Shown piece by piece: positions 25,284-35,804 of a stretch of DNA of 64,000 bases; the first letter of the stretch is position 1; the number at the start of each line of letters is the position of its first letter. A program made the position numbers and the translations under genes. The stretch is taken from assembly GCA_947476065.1 (NCBI GenBank), contig CANJPG010000005.1, positions 1 to 64,000 of the forward strand. Reading direction: 5' to 3'. This stretch comes from Fidelibacterota bacterium. GTDB lineage: Bacteria > Pseudomonadota > Alphaproteobacteria > Rhodospirillales > Rhodospirillaceae. The notes below the pieces were generated by a model, which was not told where the DNA came from, made no database searches, and saw only the letters and a program-made list of their open reading frames with translations.

Positions 25284-27371
25284 ATGACCGGCTTGACGTT
25301 CTCACCGCTGATCCCCGTACCCCTGCTGATCTTGATGTGCGTGATCGCCGCCGTTCTGGTGGGCTACGGCTTGTTCCATCGCGCGAAGGGCGCCTTGCTG
25401 CGCGCCTTGCCGATCCTGGCCCTGATCATCGCCATCGCCGATCCAGAACTGGTGCGCGAAAACCGCACCGACTTGAAAGACGTCGCCGTCATTGTCGTCG
25501 ATGAAAGTGCGAGCCAAAAGGTCGGCCAACGCGCCGCGCGCACCGAAAAGGCCCTGGCGAAGATCAATGAGGAGCTGTCTGCCAATCCCGATCTCGAAGT
25601 GCGCACGGTCTACGCCGGACGCAGCGATGCTTCGGGCGGCGCCGACGGCACCCGCCTGTTCGATGCCCTGTCGAGCGCCTTGAGCGACGTGCCGCAGCAG
25701 CGCCTGGCCGGCTCGATCCTGATTTCCGACGGCCAGATTCACGATGCCATCGCGCCTGAGCGCGCAACGCAGAACCATGCTGCGTATATGAATGCGCCGG
25801 TGCATCTGCTGATCAGCGGCGAACGTAAGGAATTCGACCGCCGCATCCGCCTCGAAAGCGCGCCTGACTTCGGCCTGGTCGGCCAGACCGCCACCGTGCG
25901 CCTGCGCGCCGAAGACACCACGGCCGCGGCGGGCACGTTGCTGCCGGTCACCATCAAGCGCAACGGCGGCAACATCCAGAGCATGAGCCTGCCTGCCGGC
26001 ACCACCACCGACGTGCAGCTGAAGATCGACAACAGCGGCGCCAACATCTACGAAATCGAGATCGCGGCCGGTAACGGCGAGATCTCCACCGCCAACAACC
26101 GCACGCTCGTTTCCATCAACGGCGTGCGCGACCGTATGCGCGTTCTGCTGATTTCCGGCCAGCCCCATGTCGGCGAACGCGCCTGGCGCAACCTGTTGAA
26201 GTCCGACCCCAACGTCGATCTCATCCACTTCACCATCCTGCGCCCCCTGACCAAGGACGACGGCACGCCGCTCAACGAACTGGCCCTGATCGCCTTTCCG
26301 ATCCGCGAACTGTTCGAAGAGCAGCTCAAGGAATTCGATCTGGTCATCTTCGACCGCTACAGCCAAAAGGGCCTGGTGCCGATCCAGTACATGAACAACG
26401 TTGCGAACTACGTGCGCAACGGCGGCGCGGTGATGCTGGCGGTCGGTCCCGAATACGCCGACAGTTACTCGCTGTTCGGCCAGCCGTTGCAGGGCATTTT
26501 GCCCGCCGAGCCCACGGGCCGCGTGTTCAACGGCGCCTTCCGTCCGCATCTGAGCGAAGTCGGCCAGCGTCATCCGGTGACGGCGGCCCTTGAAGGCGCC
26601 GTCGGCCGCAACGGCACGGACCCCAGCTGGGGCCGCTGGCTGCGCCAGGTGCAGATCGCCAATCCCGCCGGCGAAGCCGTGCTGATGGGTCAGGAGAAAG
26701 AGCCGCTGCTGGTGCTCAACCACGTCGGCAAGGGCCGCGTCGCGCTGCTGCTCAGCGACACCATCTGGCTGTGGGGCAAGGGCTTTGACGGCGGCGGTCC
26801 CCAGACCGAGTTGCTGCGCCGCGTCGCCCACTGGCTGATGAAAGAACCCGAGCTGGAAGAAGAAGCCCTCAGCGCCGAAGTCCACGACGGCGGCCTCGTC
26901 ATCAACCGGCGCAGCTTGCAGGCGCAGGAAGTGCCGGTGAAGATCACGCTGCCCGACGGCACCGAGCAGACCGTGACGCCGAAGCCCACTGCCGGCGGCG
27001 CCTTCACCGCGCGCCTCGATATCACCGAGCCCGGCCTTTACACGCTGACCGATGGCAAGATGACGACCATCACCGCTGCCGGCAATCCCAACCCGCTCGA
27101 AAGCTTCGACGTCGTCGCGACCGCCGACAAGGTCGGCCCGCTCGCGGAAGCCAGCGGCGGCGGCGTTTATTGGCTGGAAGACGCGGTCGCGCCTGCAATT
27201 CGGCGCGTTGTGCCGGGACGCGCCGCCCACGGCGCTACCTGGATGGGCTTGAAGGCCAACAAGCAAGTGGCCGTAACCGGGGTCACACAAACCCCACTGT
27301 CCCCCGTTGCCTTGATTCTCCTGCTTGTCATGGCGGGGGCGATGTTGGCATGGTGGCGTGAAGGAAAGTAG
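25284..27371 (+). CDS. large membrane protein with vWA- and GATase-like domains
   Basis: 695 residues. Two N-terminal membrane segments (LLILMCVIAAVLVGYGLF and LLRALPILALIIAIADPEL) precede a vWA-like domain opening with VIVVDESASQK. An Ig-like region comes next, then a class I glutamine-amidotransferase-like fold (RMRVLLISGQPHVGERAWRNLL, NYVRNGGAVMLAVGPEYAD). It ends in a single C-terminal helix (LSPVALILLLVMAGAMLAWW). The amidotransferase fold lacks an obvious Cys-His-Glu triad and is probably structural. It is the last gene of the MoxR-DUF58-Bat operon. Confidence 0.82.
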   Translation: MTGLTFSPLIPVPLLILMCVIAAVLVGYGLFHRAKGALLRALPILALIIAIADPELVRENRTDLKDVAVIVVDESASQKVGQRAARTEKALAKINEELSANPDLEVRTVYAGRSDASGGADGTRLFDALSSALSDVPQQRLAGSILISDGQIHDAIAPERATQNHAAYMNAPVHLLISGERKEFDRRIRLESAPDFGLVGQTATVRLRAEDTTAAAGTLLPVTIKRNGGNIQSMSLPAGTTTDVQLKIDNSGANIYEIEIAAGNGEISTANNRTLVSINGVRDRMRVLLISGQPHVGERAWRNLLKSDPNVDLIHFTILRPLTKDDGTPLNELALIAFPIRELFEEQLKEFDLVIFDRYSQKGLVPIQYMNNVANYVRNGGAVMLAVGPEYADSYSLFGQPLQGILPAEPTGRVFNGAFRPHLSEVGQRHPVTAALEGAVGRNGTDPSWGRWLRQVQIANPAGEAVLMGQEKEPLLVLNHVGKGRVALLLSDTIWLWGKGFDGGGPQTELLRRVAHWLMKEPELEEEALSAEVHDGGLVINRRSLQAQEVPVKITLPDGTEQTVTPKPTAGGAFTARLDITEPGLYTLTDGKMTTITAAGNPNPLESFDVVATADKVGPLAEASGGGVYWLEDAVAPAIRRVVPGRAAHGATWMGLKANKQVAVTGVTQTPLSPVALILLLVMAGAMLAWWREGK

Positions 27372-27406
27372 GACTTCAGGCCCGCTTCTTCACCCTAAGG
27401 TGCGTT

Positions 27407-28381
27407 GTGCAAGTATCCGCATCATCGGCCGCGGAAACCAGCCGGCTGGGCAAACTGGCCGAATATCAGATTCTGGATACACCGCCCGAGCGGGTGTTCG
27501 ACGAAATCACCCAGGTCGCCGCCAAGCTGATCGGCGTGCCGATCTCGCTGGTCTCGCTCATCGACCGCGACCGCCAGTGGTTCAAGGCGCGCTACGGCCT
27601 CAACGCCATTGAGACGCCGCGCGAACACGCTTTCTGCGCCCATGCCATCAAAAGTGATGACGTCTACGTCGTGCCCGACGCCACGCAGAACCCGCTTTTC
27701 GCCGAGAATCCATTGGTAACCGGTCTGCCCGATATCCGCTTCTACGCCGGCGCGCCGTTGATCACCTCGGACAATTTCCGCCTCGGCACGCTGTGTGTCA
27801 TCGATACCAAGCCCCACGACGGACTGTCGGAAGATGCCGAGAAAGTCCTGACGCTGCTGGCCCGCATGGTGGTCAACGCCCTCGAGGCCCGCCGCCATAC
27901 CATGCGCGCGCAGCATCAGATCCGCATGATGACGCGCTTGACCGAAGCCACCGTGGCCGTCGCCCAGGCTAAAAGCATCGATGAACTGGGGCGTGTGCTG
28001 ACGGAAAACGCGCGCAGCCTGGTGGTGCCCGATGCCGCCAGTCTGCACATCACACGCGCCGACGACACGCCTTTTAAAGCCATCGCCACACGCAGCGGCG
28101 CGGCAGCCGACGCCGTCGCATGGCAAGCGCGCGGCGACATTCTCAAGACGCGCGGGTCACTGGTCGCCGCGACGCTGAAGGACATCCCGGCCGCGAAGGC
28201 AGGGGATGATATCAAGGGCTCATGGATGGGTGTTCTAATCGGCCTGGACGCCGATAGGCCTGTGGGCCACTTCCAGGTCTGGCGTCAAAGTACGACGTCA
28301 TTCACCGAGCTGGAAACCGCGATGCTGACGGATTTGTCGCGCGTCGCCTCGGCGGTCGCCGAACGCCTGGCGTCACATTGA
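27407..28381 (+). CDS. GAF-domain sensor protein
   Basis: 324 residues from a GTG. The first half is a GAF domain (residues 15-165): LAEYQILDTPPERVFDEITQVAAKLIGVPISLVSLIDRDRQWFKA, with the conserved FCAHAI and GAPLITSDNFRLGTLCVID. The second half, after a helical linker, resembles a divergent GAF fold (ELGRVLTENARSLVVPDAASLHI). There is no kinase, GGDEF or HTH output domain, so it probably senses a small ligand and acts through a partner. It is 35 bases after the Bat-like operon and converges on ccrM. Confidence 0.85.
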   Translation: MQVSASSAAETSRLGKLAEYQILDTPPERVFDEITQVAAKLIGVPISLVSLIDRDRQWFKARYGLNAIETPREHAFCAHAIKSDDVYVVPDATQNPLFAENPLVTGLPDIRFYAGAPLITSDNFRLGTLCVIDTKPHDGLSEDAEKVLTLLARMVVNALEARRHTMRAQHQIRMMTRLTEATVAVAQAKSIDELGRVLTENARSLVVPDAASLHITRADDTPFKAIATRSGAAADAVAWQARGDILKTRGSLVAATLKDIPAAKAGDDIKGSWMGVLIGLDADRPVGHFQVWRQSTTSFTELETAMLTDLSRVASAVAERLASH

Positions 28382-28396
28382 GTTAGCGAAGCTGAT

Positions 28397-29697
<1,301 letters not shown>

Positions 29698-29735
29698 TTG
29701 CGCCATCCTCGGGACAGCGGGGCTCCTGATAGGAA

Positions 29736-29890
29736 GAATCATAAGAATCAAAGCCTTACGATTGTTTAATGAGATGCGCAATGAAGTCTGTGGATAACCC
29801 CAGATGTTGAGTCCGCCGAGTCGCGGGACTCCACCCCTAGCGGTCGGGGGAGGCGGTCTGAAATTTTCTGCAGAAATATTTCGGCGAGTC
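29736..29890. promoter_or_regulatory. phased GANTC array upstream of ccrM
   Basis: Six GANTC sites in 155 bases: 29736, 29745, 29809, 29818, 29827 and 29886. Sites at 29736/29745 and at 29809/29818/29827 are spaced exactly 9 bp (GANTC-N4-GANTC). A DnaA box lies between the two sub-arrays. Base composition predicts about 0.5 sites. Caulobacter ccrM is itself controlled through GANTC methylation at its promoter, so this region is the likely ccrM control region. No canonical CtrA site was found. Confidence 0.55.
29789..29797 (-). promoter_or_regulatory. DnaA box in ccrM upstream region
   Basis: A perfect TGTGGATAA (reverse of TTATCCACA) lies 280 bases before the ccrM start and 12 bases from a triple GANTC array. 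The neighbouring 16-bp block at 29812-29827 is shared with the YbjN upstream region, which also has a DnaA box. A DnaA role in ccrM control is inferred. Confidence 0.4.
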
Positions 29891-30544
29891 TCAGATCAAT
29901 TCGATCTGAATCGCCTCGGATTGGAGGCGATTGCGCACCGGCGCGAAAGACCGGCGGTGGTGGGGCGTGACGCCGAGCCGCACGATGGCCTCGCAATGCT
30001 GGGCAGTGCCGTAGCCCATATTGCTCTCCCAGCCATAGCCGGGATGGGCTTCGGCAAGCGCCGTCATCTGCCGGTCGCGCGTAACTTTGGCGATGATCGA
30101 CGCCGCGGCAATGGACAGGCTCTTGCCGTCGCCTTCGATGATGGTCTCGACGGTGCAGGACAACGGCGGCGCGCGATTGCCGTCCACCAGCGCCACGGTC
30201 ACTAAGCGGCCCAGGGCGTGGACGGCCCGGCCCATGGCGCGGAAGGTGGCCTGGAGAATATTGAAGCTGTCGATTTCCCGCACATCGGCCTGGCCGACGC
30301 CAATCACCGCAGCACCACATCCCACGAGGATGCCGTAGAGTTCCTCGCGCCGCGCCGCCGTCAGCTTCTTGGAATCATCAAGCCCCTGACGCAGTTCCTT
30401 CGGTGTCTTTTTGTAATCCAGGATCACGGCGGCCGCGACGACGGGGCCGGCGAGCGGCCCGCGCCCTGCTTCATCGACGCCGGCGACGATGGCCTCGGGC
30501 AGGTGCTTCAAAACCACGCGTTCGAATTTGAAACTCGGCGGCAT
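29891..30544 (-). CDS. rnhB: ribonuclease HII
   Basis: 217 residues. It cleaves RNA in RNA-DNA hybrids and removes single ribonucleotides from DNA. The DEAGRGPLAGPVVAAAVIL motif holds the first catalytic Asp-Glu pair; further carboxylates lie in VALVDGN and ASIIAKVTRDR. The start at 30544 makes a TAATG overlap with the upstream peroxiredoxin gene; an ATG 24 bases further out is less likely. It is the last gene of the run from the membrane protein at 33.8 kb. Confidence 0.94.
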   Translation of the reverse strand: MPPSFKFERVVLKHLPEAIVAGVDEAGRGPLAGPVVAAAVILDYKKTPKELRQGLDDSKKLTAARREELYGILVGCGAAVIGVGQADVREIDSFNILQATFRAMGRAVHALGRLVTVALVDGNRAPPLSCTVETIIEGDGKSLSIAAASIIAKVTRDRQMTALAEAHPGYGWESNMGYGTAQHCEAIVRLGVTPHHRRSFAPVRNRLQSEAIQIELI

Positions 30545-31074
30545 TATGACTTGTGTTCTGCACGCCACTTCTTCACTGCGTCCATGGTATTGGCGACGTG
30601 CTGGTCGGGATCCATGGCGGTGTAGGAATAGAGGATGTTTCCGTCGGGCGCGATCACGAAGGATGTACGGTTGGCGTAGGAGAACAAGAGGTTGGCGTCG
30701 TAGGCCTTGATGATCTTGCCGTCGTCGGCGCCCACGGGGAATTTGTTCTGGCAGGCCTCGACCGAAAACTTGTTCAGGGTTTCGATCTTGTCTTTCGAGA
30801 TGCCGATGACCGTCGCCCCCAGCACGTTGAAGTCGTCCATGGCTTCAGCAAACATATGGGCTTCGACCGTGCAGCCGTTGGTGAAGGCCTTGGGATAGAA
30901 ATAAAGCACCACCGGGCCGTTCTTCAGGGCCTCGGCCAGCGAGAAGGTGAACTCCTTGCCGCCCAGGGAGGCTTGGGTGGTAAAGGTCGGTGCAGTCGCG
31001 CCGTTCTTGAGGGCTGCCTCGGCCGGCACGGCGAACAGGGCGGCAATCAAAGCGTAGAGAAACTTGCGCTTCAT
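30544..31074 (-). CDS. exported peroxiredoxin (AhpC/TSA, BCP-like)
   Basis: 176 residues. A signal peptide (KRKFLYALIAALFAVPAEA) predicts periplasmic export, unlike ordinary cytosolic BCP. The peroxidatic Cys is C68 in YPKAFTNGCTVEAH; the usual Thr-Pro-Gly-Cys reads Thr-Asn-Gly-Cys. A second Cys, C108 (VEACQNKF), could resolve it. The arginine of the active site appears at NRTSFVIAPDG. It would reduce peroxides in the periplasm, perhaps recharged by the DsbD system. It overlaps moaB as ATGA and rnhB as TAATG. Confidence 0.88.
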   Translation of the reverse strand: MKRKFLYALIAALFAVPAEAALKNGATAPTFTTQASLGGKEFTFSLAEALKNGPVVLYFYPKAFTNGCTVEAHMFAEAMDDFNVLGATVIGISKDKIETLNKFSVEACQNKFPVGADDGKIIKAYDANLLFSYANRTSFVIAPDGNILYSYTAMDPDQHVANTMDAVKKWRAEHKS

Positions 31075-31604
31075 TTCAGATGCTCCTTCAGCCTAGGCAT
31101 GAGTTCGACAAAATTGCAGGGCGTGTGGCGGCTATCGAGCTGGAACTTGAGGATCTCGTCCCAACCGTCTTTCACCGCACCCGTAGATCCGGGTAACGCG
31201 AAGAGATAGGTGCCGTTGGCAACACCCGCCGTGGCGCGCGACTGCACCGTCGACGTGCCGATGCTTTTCAGGCTGATCCAGCGGAACAACTCGCCAAAGC
31301 CGGGGATTTCCTTTTCGCAGACCTGCTTGAAGGCTTCCGGCGTCACATCGCGTCCGGTGACACCCGTACCGCCCGAAGTGATGATGCAGTCGACATTGGG
31401 ATCGGCGATCCACTGCTTGAGTTTTGCGGCGATCAAGGCCACGTCGTCCTTCATGATGAGGCGCACGGCCAGCTTATGACCAACGCCGGTCAGGCGCGCG
31501 ACCAGGGCGTCGCCCGAGGTGTCGGTATCCGGCGTGCGCGTGTCGGAGACGGTCATCACCGCGATATTGATCGGAACGAAGGTCCGGCTTTCGTCGATAC
31601 CCAT
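31071..31604 (-). CDS. moaB: molybdenum cofactor biosynthesis protein B
   Basis: 177 residues of the MoaB/Mog family. It binds molybdopterin and, in some organisms, adenylylates it during Moco synthesis. The start FVPINIAVMTVSDTRTPDTDTSG and the nucleotide/MPT loop CIITSGGTGVTGRDVTPEA are diagnostic, and ALPGSTGAVKDGWDEIL closes the fold. The start at 31604 has TTTAGGA upstream; the frame is open further into the UDG gene. No other Moco gene is nearby. Confidence 0.9.
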   Translation of the reverse strand: MGIDESRTFVPINIAVMTVSDTRTPDTDTSGDALVARLTGVGHKLAVRLIMKDDVALIAAKLKQWIADPNVDCIITSGGTGVTGRDVTPEAFKQVCEKEIPGFGELFRWISLKSIGTSTVQSRATAGVANGTYLFALPGSTGAVKDGWDEILKFQLDSRHTPCNFVELMPRLKEHLK

Positions 31605-31612
31605 GAGAATTC

Positions 31613-32422
31613 CTAAACCGGCGCGCTGCCATTGAGTTTTTGGCGGATCGCCAGCAGGTCGCGCCAGGCATAGCGCTTCTGTTGCGGCGAGCGTAGCAGA
31701 TAAGCCGGATGGAACAGCGCCGTGGTCGGCACCGGCCGCGACAGACCCGGCGTCGCATATTCGAACCACTGGCCGCGCAACTTGGTGATGCCTTGGGCCT
31801 TGGCCAGCAGCGTCTTGGCCGAGAGGCCGCCGACGCAGACCAGCACCGCCGGGTCCACCAGTTCGATGTGGCGCATCACGAAGGGCAGGCAGGCGGCGAT
31901 TTCCTCGTCGTTGGGCGCGCGGTTGCCGGGTGGCCGCCAGAAGACGATGTTGGTGATATAGGCGTTCTCGGCGCGCGTGAGACCAATGGACGCCAGCATG
32001 CGGTCGAGCAGCTTGCCCGACACGCCGACAAAGGGCAGGCCCTGCCGGTCTTCGTCGCCGCCGGGCGCTTCACCGATGAACATGATGCGCGCCTTGGGAT
32101 TACCGTCGGCAAAGACCGTGCGGCTGGCGAACTGCTTCAGCCCGCAGCCGTCGAAAGCCTCGACCGCCGCCTTCAGTTCCTCGACCGTCTGCGCTGCCTG
32201 GGCCAAGTGCGTGGCGCCGGCATCGCCGGCTGGAAAAGCGATAGGGGCCGGCGCGGGACGCTCTGCGATCACCGGCTGAGCGGCGCGCTCGACTGTGGGC
32301 GCGGGCGCGGCTTTGGCGACAATATTGTACCGATCCACCGGCTGATCACCGATGGTCTCATCGACGCCGGAATCGACATACCAGCGCAACAGGGCCGCGG
32401 GATCGGAGGCGAGATTGTCCAT
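31613..32422 (-). CDS. uracil-DNA glycosylase superfamily protein (family 4-like)
   Basis: 269 residues. The UDG fold motifs are [25 protein letters not shown] (motif A), [17 protein letters not shown] and [11 protein letters not shown] (motif B). Family 4 enzymes bind 4Fe-4S through four cysteines. Here only C93 (DGCGLKQFA) and C178 (AACLPF) are retained; the CxxC partner is lost and the third position is W162, so a canonical cluster is doubtful. The N-terminal 75 residues are a Pro/Ala linker region. It removes uracil from DNA if active. Confidence 0.85.
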   Translation of the reverse strand: MDNLASDPAALLRWYVDSGVDETIGDQPVDRYNIVAKAAPAPTVERAAQPVIAERPAPAPIAFPAGDAGATHLAQAAQTVEELKAAVEAFDGCGLKQFASRTVFADGNPKARIMFIGEAPGGDEDRQGLPFVGVSGKLLDRMLASIGLTRAENAYITNIVFWRPPGNRAPNDEEIAACLPFVMRHIELVDPAVLVCVGGLSAKTLLAKAQGITKLRGQWFEYATPGLSRPVPTTALFHPAYLLRSPQQKRYAWRDLLAIRQKLNGSAPV

Positions 32423-32423
32423 C

Positions 32424-33482
32424 TTAAATCAGGCGCCGGGCTGTGAGTTCATCCTTGAGGTAAGCATAGTATATCGGCGCGGCGATGAGTCCGGGAATCC
32501 CAAACGCCGCTTCCATCACCAGCATCGCCGTCAGCAGTTCCCAGGCGCGGGCCCTGATCCTGGAGCCGATGATGCGCGCATTCACGAAGTATTCCAGCTT
32601 GTGGATGATCACAAGGAAAGCCAGCGAGCCCGCTGCAACCACCGGCGAGTAGCTGAAGCTGACCACAACGATGACGGTATTCGACATCAGGTTGCCGAGG
32701 ATCGGGATCAGGCCCACAAAGAACGTCACCGCGATCATCGTCTTGACCAGCGGCAGATGAACGCCAAGGGCCGGCAGGATTACGGCGAGATAGATCGCTG
32801 TGAGCACAGTGTTCAGCGCCGAGATGCGGATTTGCGAAAACACCACGTTGCGGAAAGCGCCGCTCAGCACGATCACGCGTGCCAACAGGGCGCGGGACAA
32901 TGGGCGCATCTCGTCGTCGCCGACACCGCGATAGAAGGCGACGATGCCGCCAATGATCAGGCCGAGCAGCGTGTGGAACAACAGCTTGCCGAAGTCCTGG
33001 CCGAAGGCGCCCAGTTGCCCCGCATGTTCACGCAGCCACTTCGCGGCGGCGGCCTCGAGATCCTGCATGCTGGCCGGAATGTAGTTGTGGGCCCAGGCCG
33101 GCGTGCGCTCGCGGGCCGTGCTGATGACGTCGGCCATCTGCTGGAGGAGCGCGACCACACTCTCCGACCCGCCGGTCAGCAATGAGATGGACTGAATCAC
33201 GCCGAGGGCCGCGGCCACCCCGATGATGGAGGCAAAAAGGATCAGCACCAGCGCCTTGCCGGTACGCCGCGTCAGGCCCAGGGCCCTGAACATCGGCGCC
33301 GCCGATTGCACGAGCAGGTAAATGAACAGGCCCGCCAGCAGCGCCGACAGCAGTCCAAGCTTCAGCGCGCCGACCAGGGCCAGGCCCATCAAGATCAGCG
33401 ACGCGATCTCCATGCGCTGGGTGTCGGCGGGCAGTCCGACAGGCGGCGGCTGCAAGACGGGCGGCTCGGTGTTGGTCGACAT
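32424..33482 (-). CDS. AI-2E family transporter-like membrane protein
   Basis: 352 residues with about seven to eight membrane helices in the PerM/TqsA topology: paired N-terminal helices ([30 protein letters not shown]), a soluble central segment, then a cluster containing [17 protein letters not shown] and the C-terminal [17 protein letters not shown], which is the family signature. Members export autoinducer-2 or act as Na+/H+ antiporters; most are of unknown substrate. Its stop lies one base upstream of the UDG start. Confidence 0.88.
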   Translation of the reverse strand: MSTNTEPPVLQPPPVGLPADTQRMEIASLILMGLALVGALKLGLLSALLAGLFIYLLVQSAAPMFRALGLTRRTGKALVLILFASIIGVAAALGVIQSISLLTGGSESVVALLQQMADVISTARERTPAWAHNYIPASMQDLEAAAAKWLREHAGQLGAFGQDFGKLLFHTLLGLIIGGIVAFYRGVGDDEMRPLSRALLARVIVLSGAFRNVVFSQIRISALNTVLTAIYLAVILPALGVHLPLVKTMIAVTFFVGLIPILGNLMSNTVIVVVSFSYSPVVAAGSLAFLVIIHKLEYFVNARIIGSRIRARAWELLTAMLVMEAAFGIPGLIAAPIYYAYLKDELTARRLI

Positions 33483-33532
33483 CGCCTAGAGATAACGCCC
33501 CGCGTGGCCGCAATCAAACCGCGCGACGGCGA

Positions 33533-33838
33533 TCAGGGTGCCTTGCCGGCAAGGTGCTCGGCGGCTTCGTGGGCGGTCAGGATGCGCTCGGCGGCCACGG
33601 CCTTTTTGTAGAACCAGATGCTGAACCACAGCACCACCGGCACGCTGGCGGCGCCGGCCAGCTGCATGAGGATGATCACGTTGTTCTCGCCCCAGCGCAC
33701 CGGCAGGATGCCCAGGGCTTCCATCATTTCCTCGAACAGGCGGATGACGCCGAAGCCGGCCACGGCGATCAGCACGCCCAAGGTGCTGGCGAACAGGATC
33801 GTGGTCAGCAGCGCGATAACAACGGGGTTCTTGCTCAA
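33533..33838 (-). CDS. small two-helix membrane protein
   Basis: 101 residues. Two hydrophobic segments (VVIALLTTILFASTLGVLIAVAGFGVI and NNVIILMQLAGAASVPVVLWFSIWFY) are joined by an acidic loop. A cytoplasmic tail ends AHEAAEHLAGKAP. No family was recognised. It is 50 bases upstream of the AI-2E-type gene on the same strand and probably heads that operon; on the other side it diverges from the ETF-QO gene. Confidence 0.65.
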   Translation of the reverse strand: MSKNPVVIALLTTILFASTLGVLIAVAGFGVIRLFEEMMEALGILPVRWGENNVIILMQLAGAASVPVVLWFSIWFYKKAVAAERILTAHEAAEHLAGKAP

Positions 33839-34018
33839 GCAGGGTGTCCTTAAAGGCGGAAAGGCCGTTAACCCGGAAGGCCAAGCGGTCCGGGCGGGTG
33901 TTTCTGCCCCAGACGGGCACGCCAGGCAAGGGCGGCGCGGCCCAAATCATCGAAGCCCTTGGATTAACCTGGCTCCCGGGAGTATATCTAAGCCATTGTC
34001 AGGGCGGGGATTTGTCGG

Positions 34019-35677
34019 ATGAGCGAACGCGAGGCAATGGAATTCGACGTGGTGGTCGTCGGCGCCGGCCCCGCCGGGCTGTCTGCCGCCATCCGCCTGA
34101 AACAGCTGGCCGCCGCCAATGACCACGACATCACCGTCTGCGTCATCGAAAAAGGCTCCGAGGTCGGCGCGCATATTCTGTCGGGCGCCGTCATCGACCC
34201 CATCGCCCTCAACGAGCTGATCCCCGACTGGAAGGAAAAGGGCGCCCCCCTCAACACCCCCGTCACCGACGACCGCTTCCTGTACCTCACCGAGACCGGC
34301 TCGCTGCGCGTGCCCAACGTCGTCATGCCGCCTTTGATGAACAACCACGGCAACTACATCATCAGCCTCGGCAACCTGTGCCGCTGGCTCGCCACCCAAG
34401 CCGAGAGCATGGGCATCGAGATCTATCCTGGCTTTGCCGCCGCCGAAGTACTCTATGACGAAAAGGGCGCCGTGCGCGGTGTGGCCACCGGCGACATGGG
34501 CGTGGGCCGTGATGGCGAGAAAACCGATCACTTCGAGCCCGGCATCGAACTGCACGCCAAGTACACATTGATCGCTGAGGGCGTGCGCGGCTCGCTCGCG
34601 AAACTGCTGATCGCGAAATACGATCTCGCCAAGGATTCTGATGTACCGAAGTTCGGCATCGGCATCAAAGAGCTGTGGGAAATCGATCCGGCCAAGCACA
34701 AGGCCGGCATGGTGATGCACACCATGGGCTGGCCGCTCGACAGCTCCACCGGCGGCGGCTCCTTCGTCTATCACCTGGAAAACAACCAGGTGGCCATCGG
34801 CTTCGTGCTGCACCTCAACTACAAAAACCCTTATTTATCGCCCTTCGACGAGTTCCAGCGCTTCAAGCACCATCCCGCCATTCAGCCAATGCTCGAAGGT
34901 GGCCGGCGCATTTCTTACGGCGCCCGCGCGATTACTGAGGGTGGTTTCCAGTCGGTGCCCAAGCTCACTTTCCCGGGCGGCGCGCTGATCGGATGTTCTG
35001 CGGGCTTCGTCAACCTGCCGCGCATCAAGGGCAGCCACAACGCCATGAAGTCGGGCATGCTCGCCGCCGAAGCTGCCTTCGCAGCCGTCAAAGCAGGCCG
35101 GACCCACGATGAACTTGTCGACTACGGCACAGCTTACAAGCAAAGCTGGATCTACAAGGACCTCAAGCGCGTTCGCAACGTGAAGCCGCTCTGGAGCAAG
35201 CTCGGCTTGCACATGGGCCTGGCGATCGGCGGCCTCGACATGTGGATGAACCAACTGGGCATCGGCCTGCCGTTCACCTTGAGCCACGGCAAAACCGACG
35301 ACGCGACGCTGCTGCCCGCATCAAAAGCCAAGCCCATCGCTTATCCCAAGCCCGACGGCAAAATCTCCTTCGACAAGCTGTCCTCGGTGTTCATCTCGAA
35401 CACCAACCACGAGGAAAACCAGCCGATCCATTTGAAACTCACCGACCCGTCCATCCCCATCGCGGTCAACCTGCCCTTGTGGGCCGAGCCCGCCCAGCGC
35501 TACTGCCCAGCCGGGGTTTATGAGGTTGTGGACAACGAGGCCGGGGGCGGAAAACGCTTTCAAATCAACGCGCAGAACTGCGTCCACTGCAAGACCTGCG
35601 ACATCAAGGACCCCAGCCGTAACATCACCTGGACCGTGCCCCAGGGCGGCGGCGGCCCGAACTATCCAAATATGTAA
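34019..35677 (+). CDS. electron transfer flavoprotein-ubiquinone oxidoreductase
   Basis: 552 residues. It carries electrons from ETF to the quinone pool during fatty- and amino-acid oxidation. An N-terminal FAD motif (VVVGAGPAGLSAAIRL), the ubiquinone-region GGFQSVPKLTFPGGALIGCSAGF, and a C-terminal 4Fe-4S ferredoxin-like module (RYCPAGVYE, NAQNCVHCKTCDIKDPSRNITW, PQGGGGPNYPNM) are all present. It is a single polypeptide of normal length. The reduced quinol would be reoxidised by the petABC complex encoded earlier in the window. Confidence 0.96.
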   Translation: MSEREAMEFDVVVVGAGPAGLSAAIRLKQLAAANDHDITVCVIEKGSEVGAHILSGAVIDPIALNELIPDWKEKGAPLNTPVTDDRFLYLTETGSLRVPNVVMPPLMNNHGNYIISLGNLCRWLATQAESMGIEIYPGFAAAEVLYDEKGAVRGVATGDMGVGRDGEKTDHFEPGIELHAKYTLIAEGVRGSLAKLLIAKYDLAKDSDVPKFGIGIKELWEIDPAKHKAGMVMHTMGWPLDSSTGGGSFVYHLENNQVAIGFVLHLNYKNPYLSPFDEFQRFKHHPAIQPMLEGGRRISYGARAITEGGFQSVPKLTFPGGALIGCSAGFVNLPRIKGSHNAMKSGMLAAEAAFAAVKAGRTHDELVDYGTAYKQSWIYKDLKRVRNVKPLWSKLGLHMGLAIGGLDMWMNQLGIGLPFTLSHGKTDDATLLPASKAKPIAYPKPDGKISFDKLSSVFISNTNHEENQPIHLKLTDPSIPIAVNLPLWAEPAQRYCPAGVYEVVDNEAGGGKRFQINAQNCVHCKTCDIKDPSRNITWTVPQGGGGPNYPNM

Positions 35678-35804
35678 TCCGCGCAGCAGCGGCCCCGGGA
35701 GGAAACCGTTTCCGGCCCGTGCTTTAGGCGGTTAAACTCGCTGTCAGCAGACTACATTGGCGCGCTGGGCCTTTCCGCGCGACCCTAAAGGAAACCATCC
35801 GGCT

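Noticed and set aside
25302-27290. A 662-codon open frame on the minus strand
   Set aside because: It is the antisense shadow of the 695-residue membrane protein; composition is His/Gln/Gly-rich with no domain, as expected from GC-rich reverse frames.
29756-29773. CtrA-like site (TTAC-N6-TTAA) upstream of ccrM
   Set aside because: Spacing is N6 instead of N7 and the first half is TTAC, so it does not meet the consensus.
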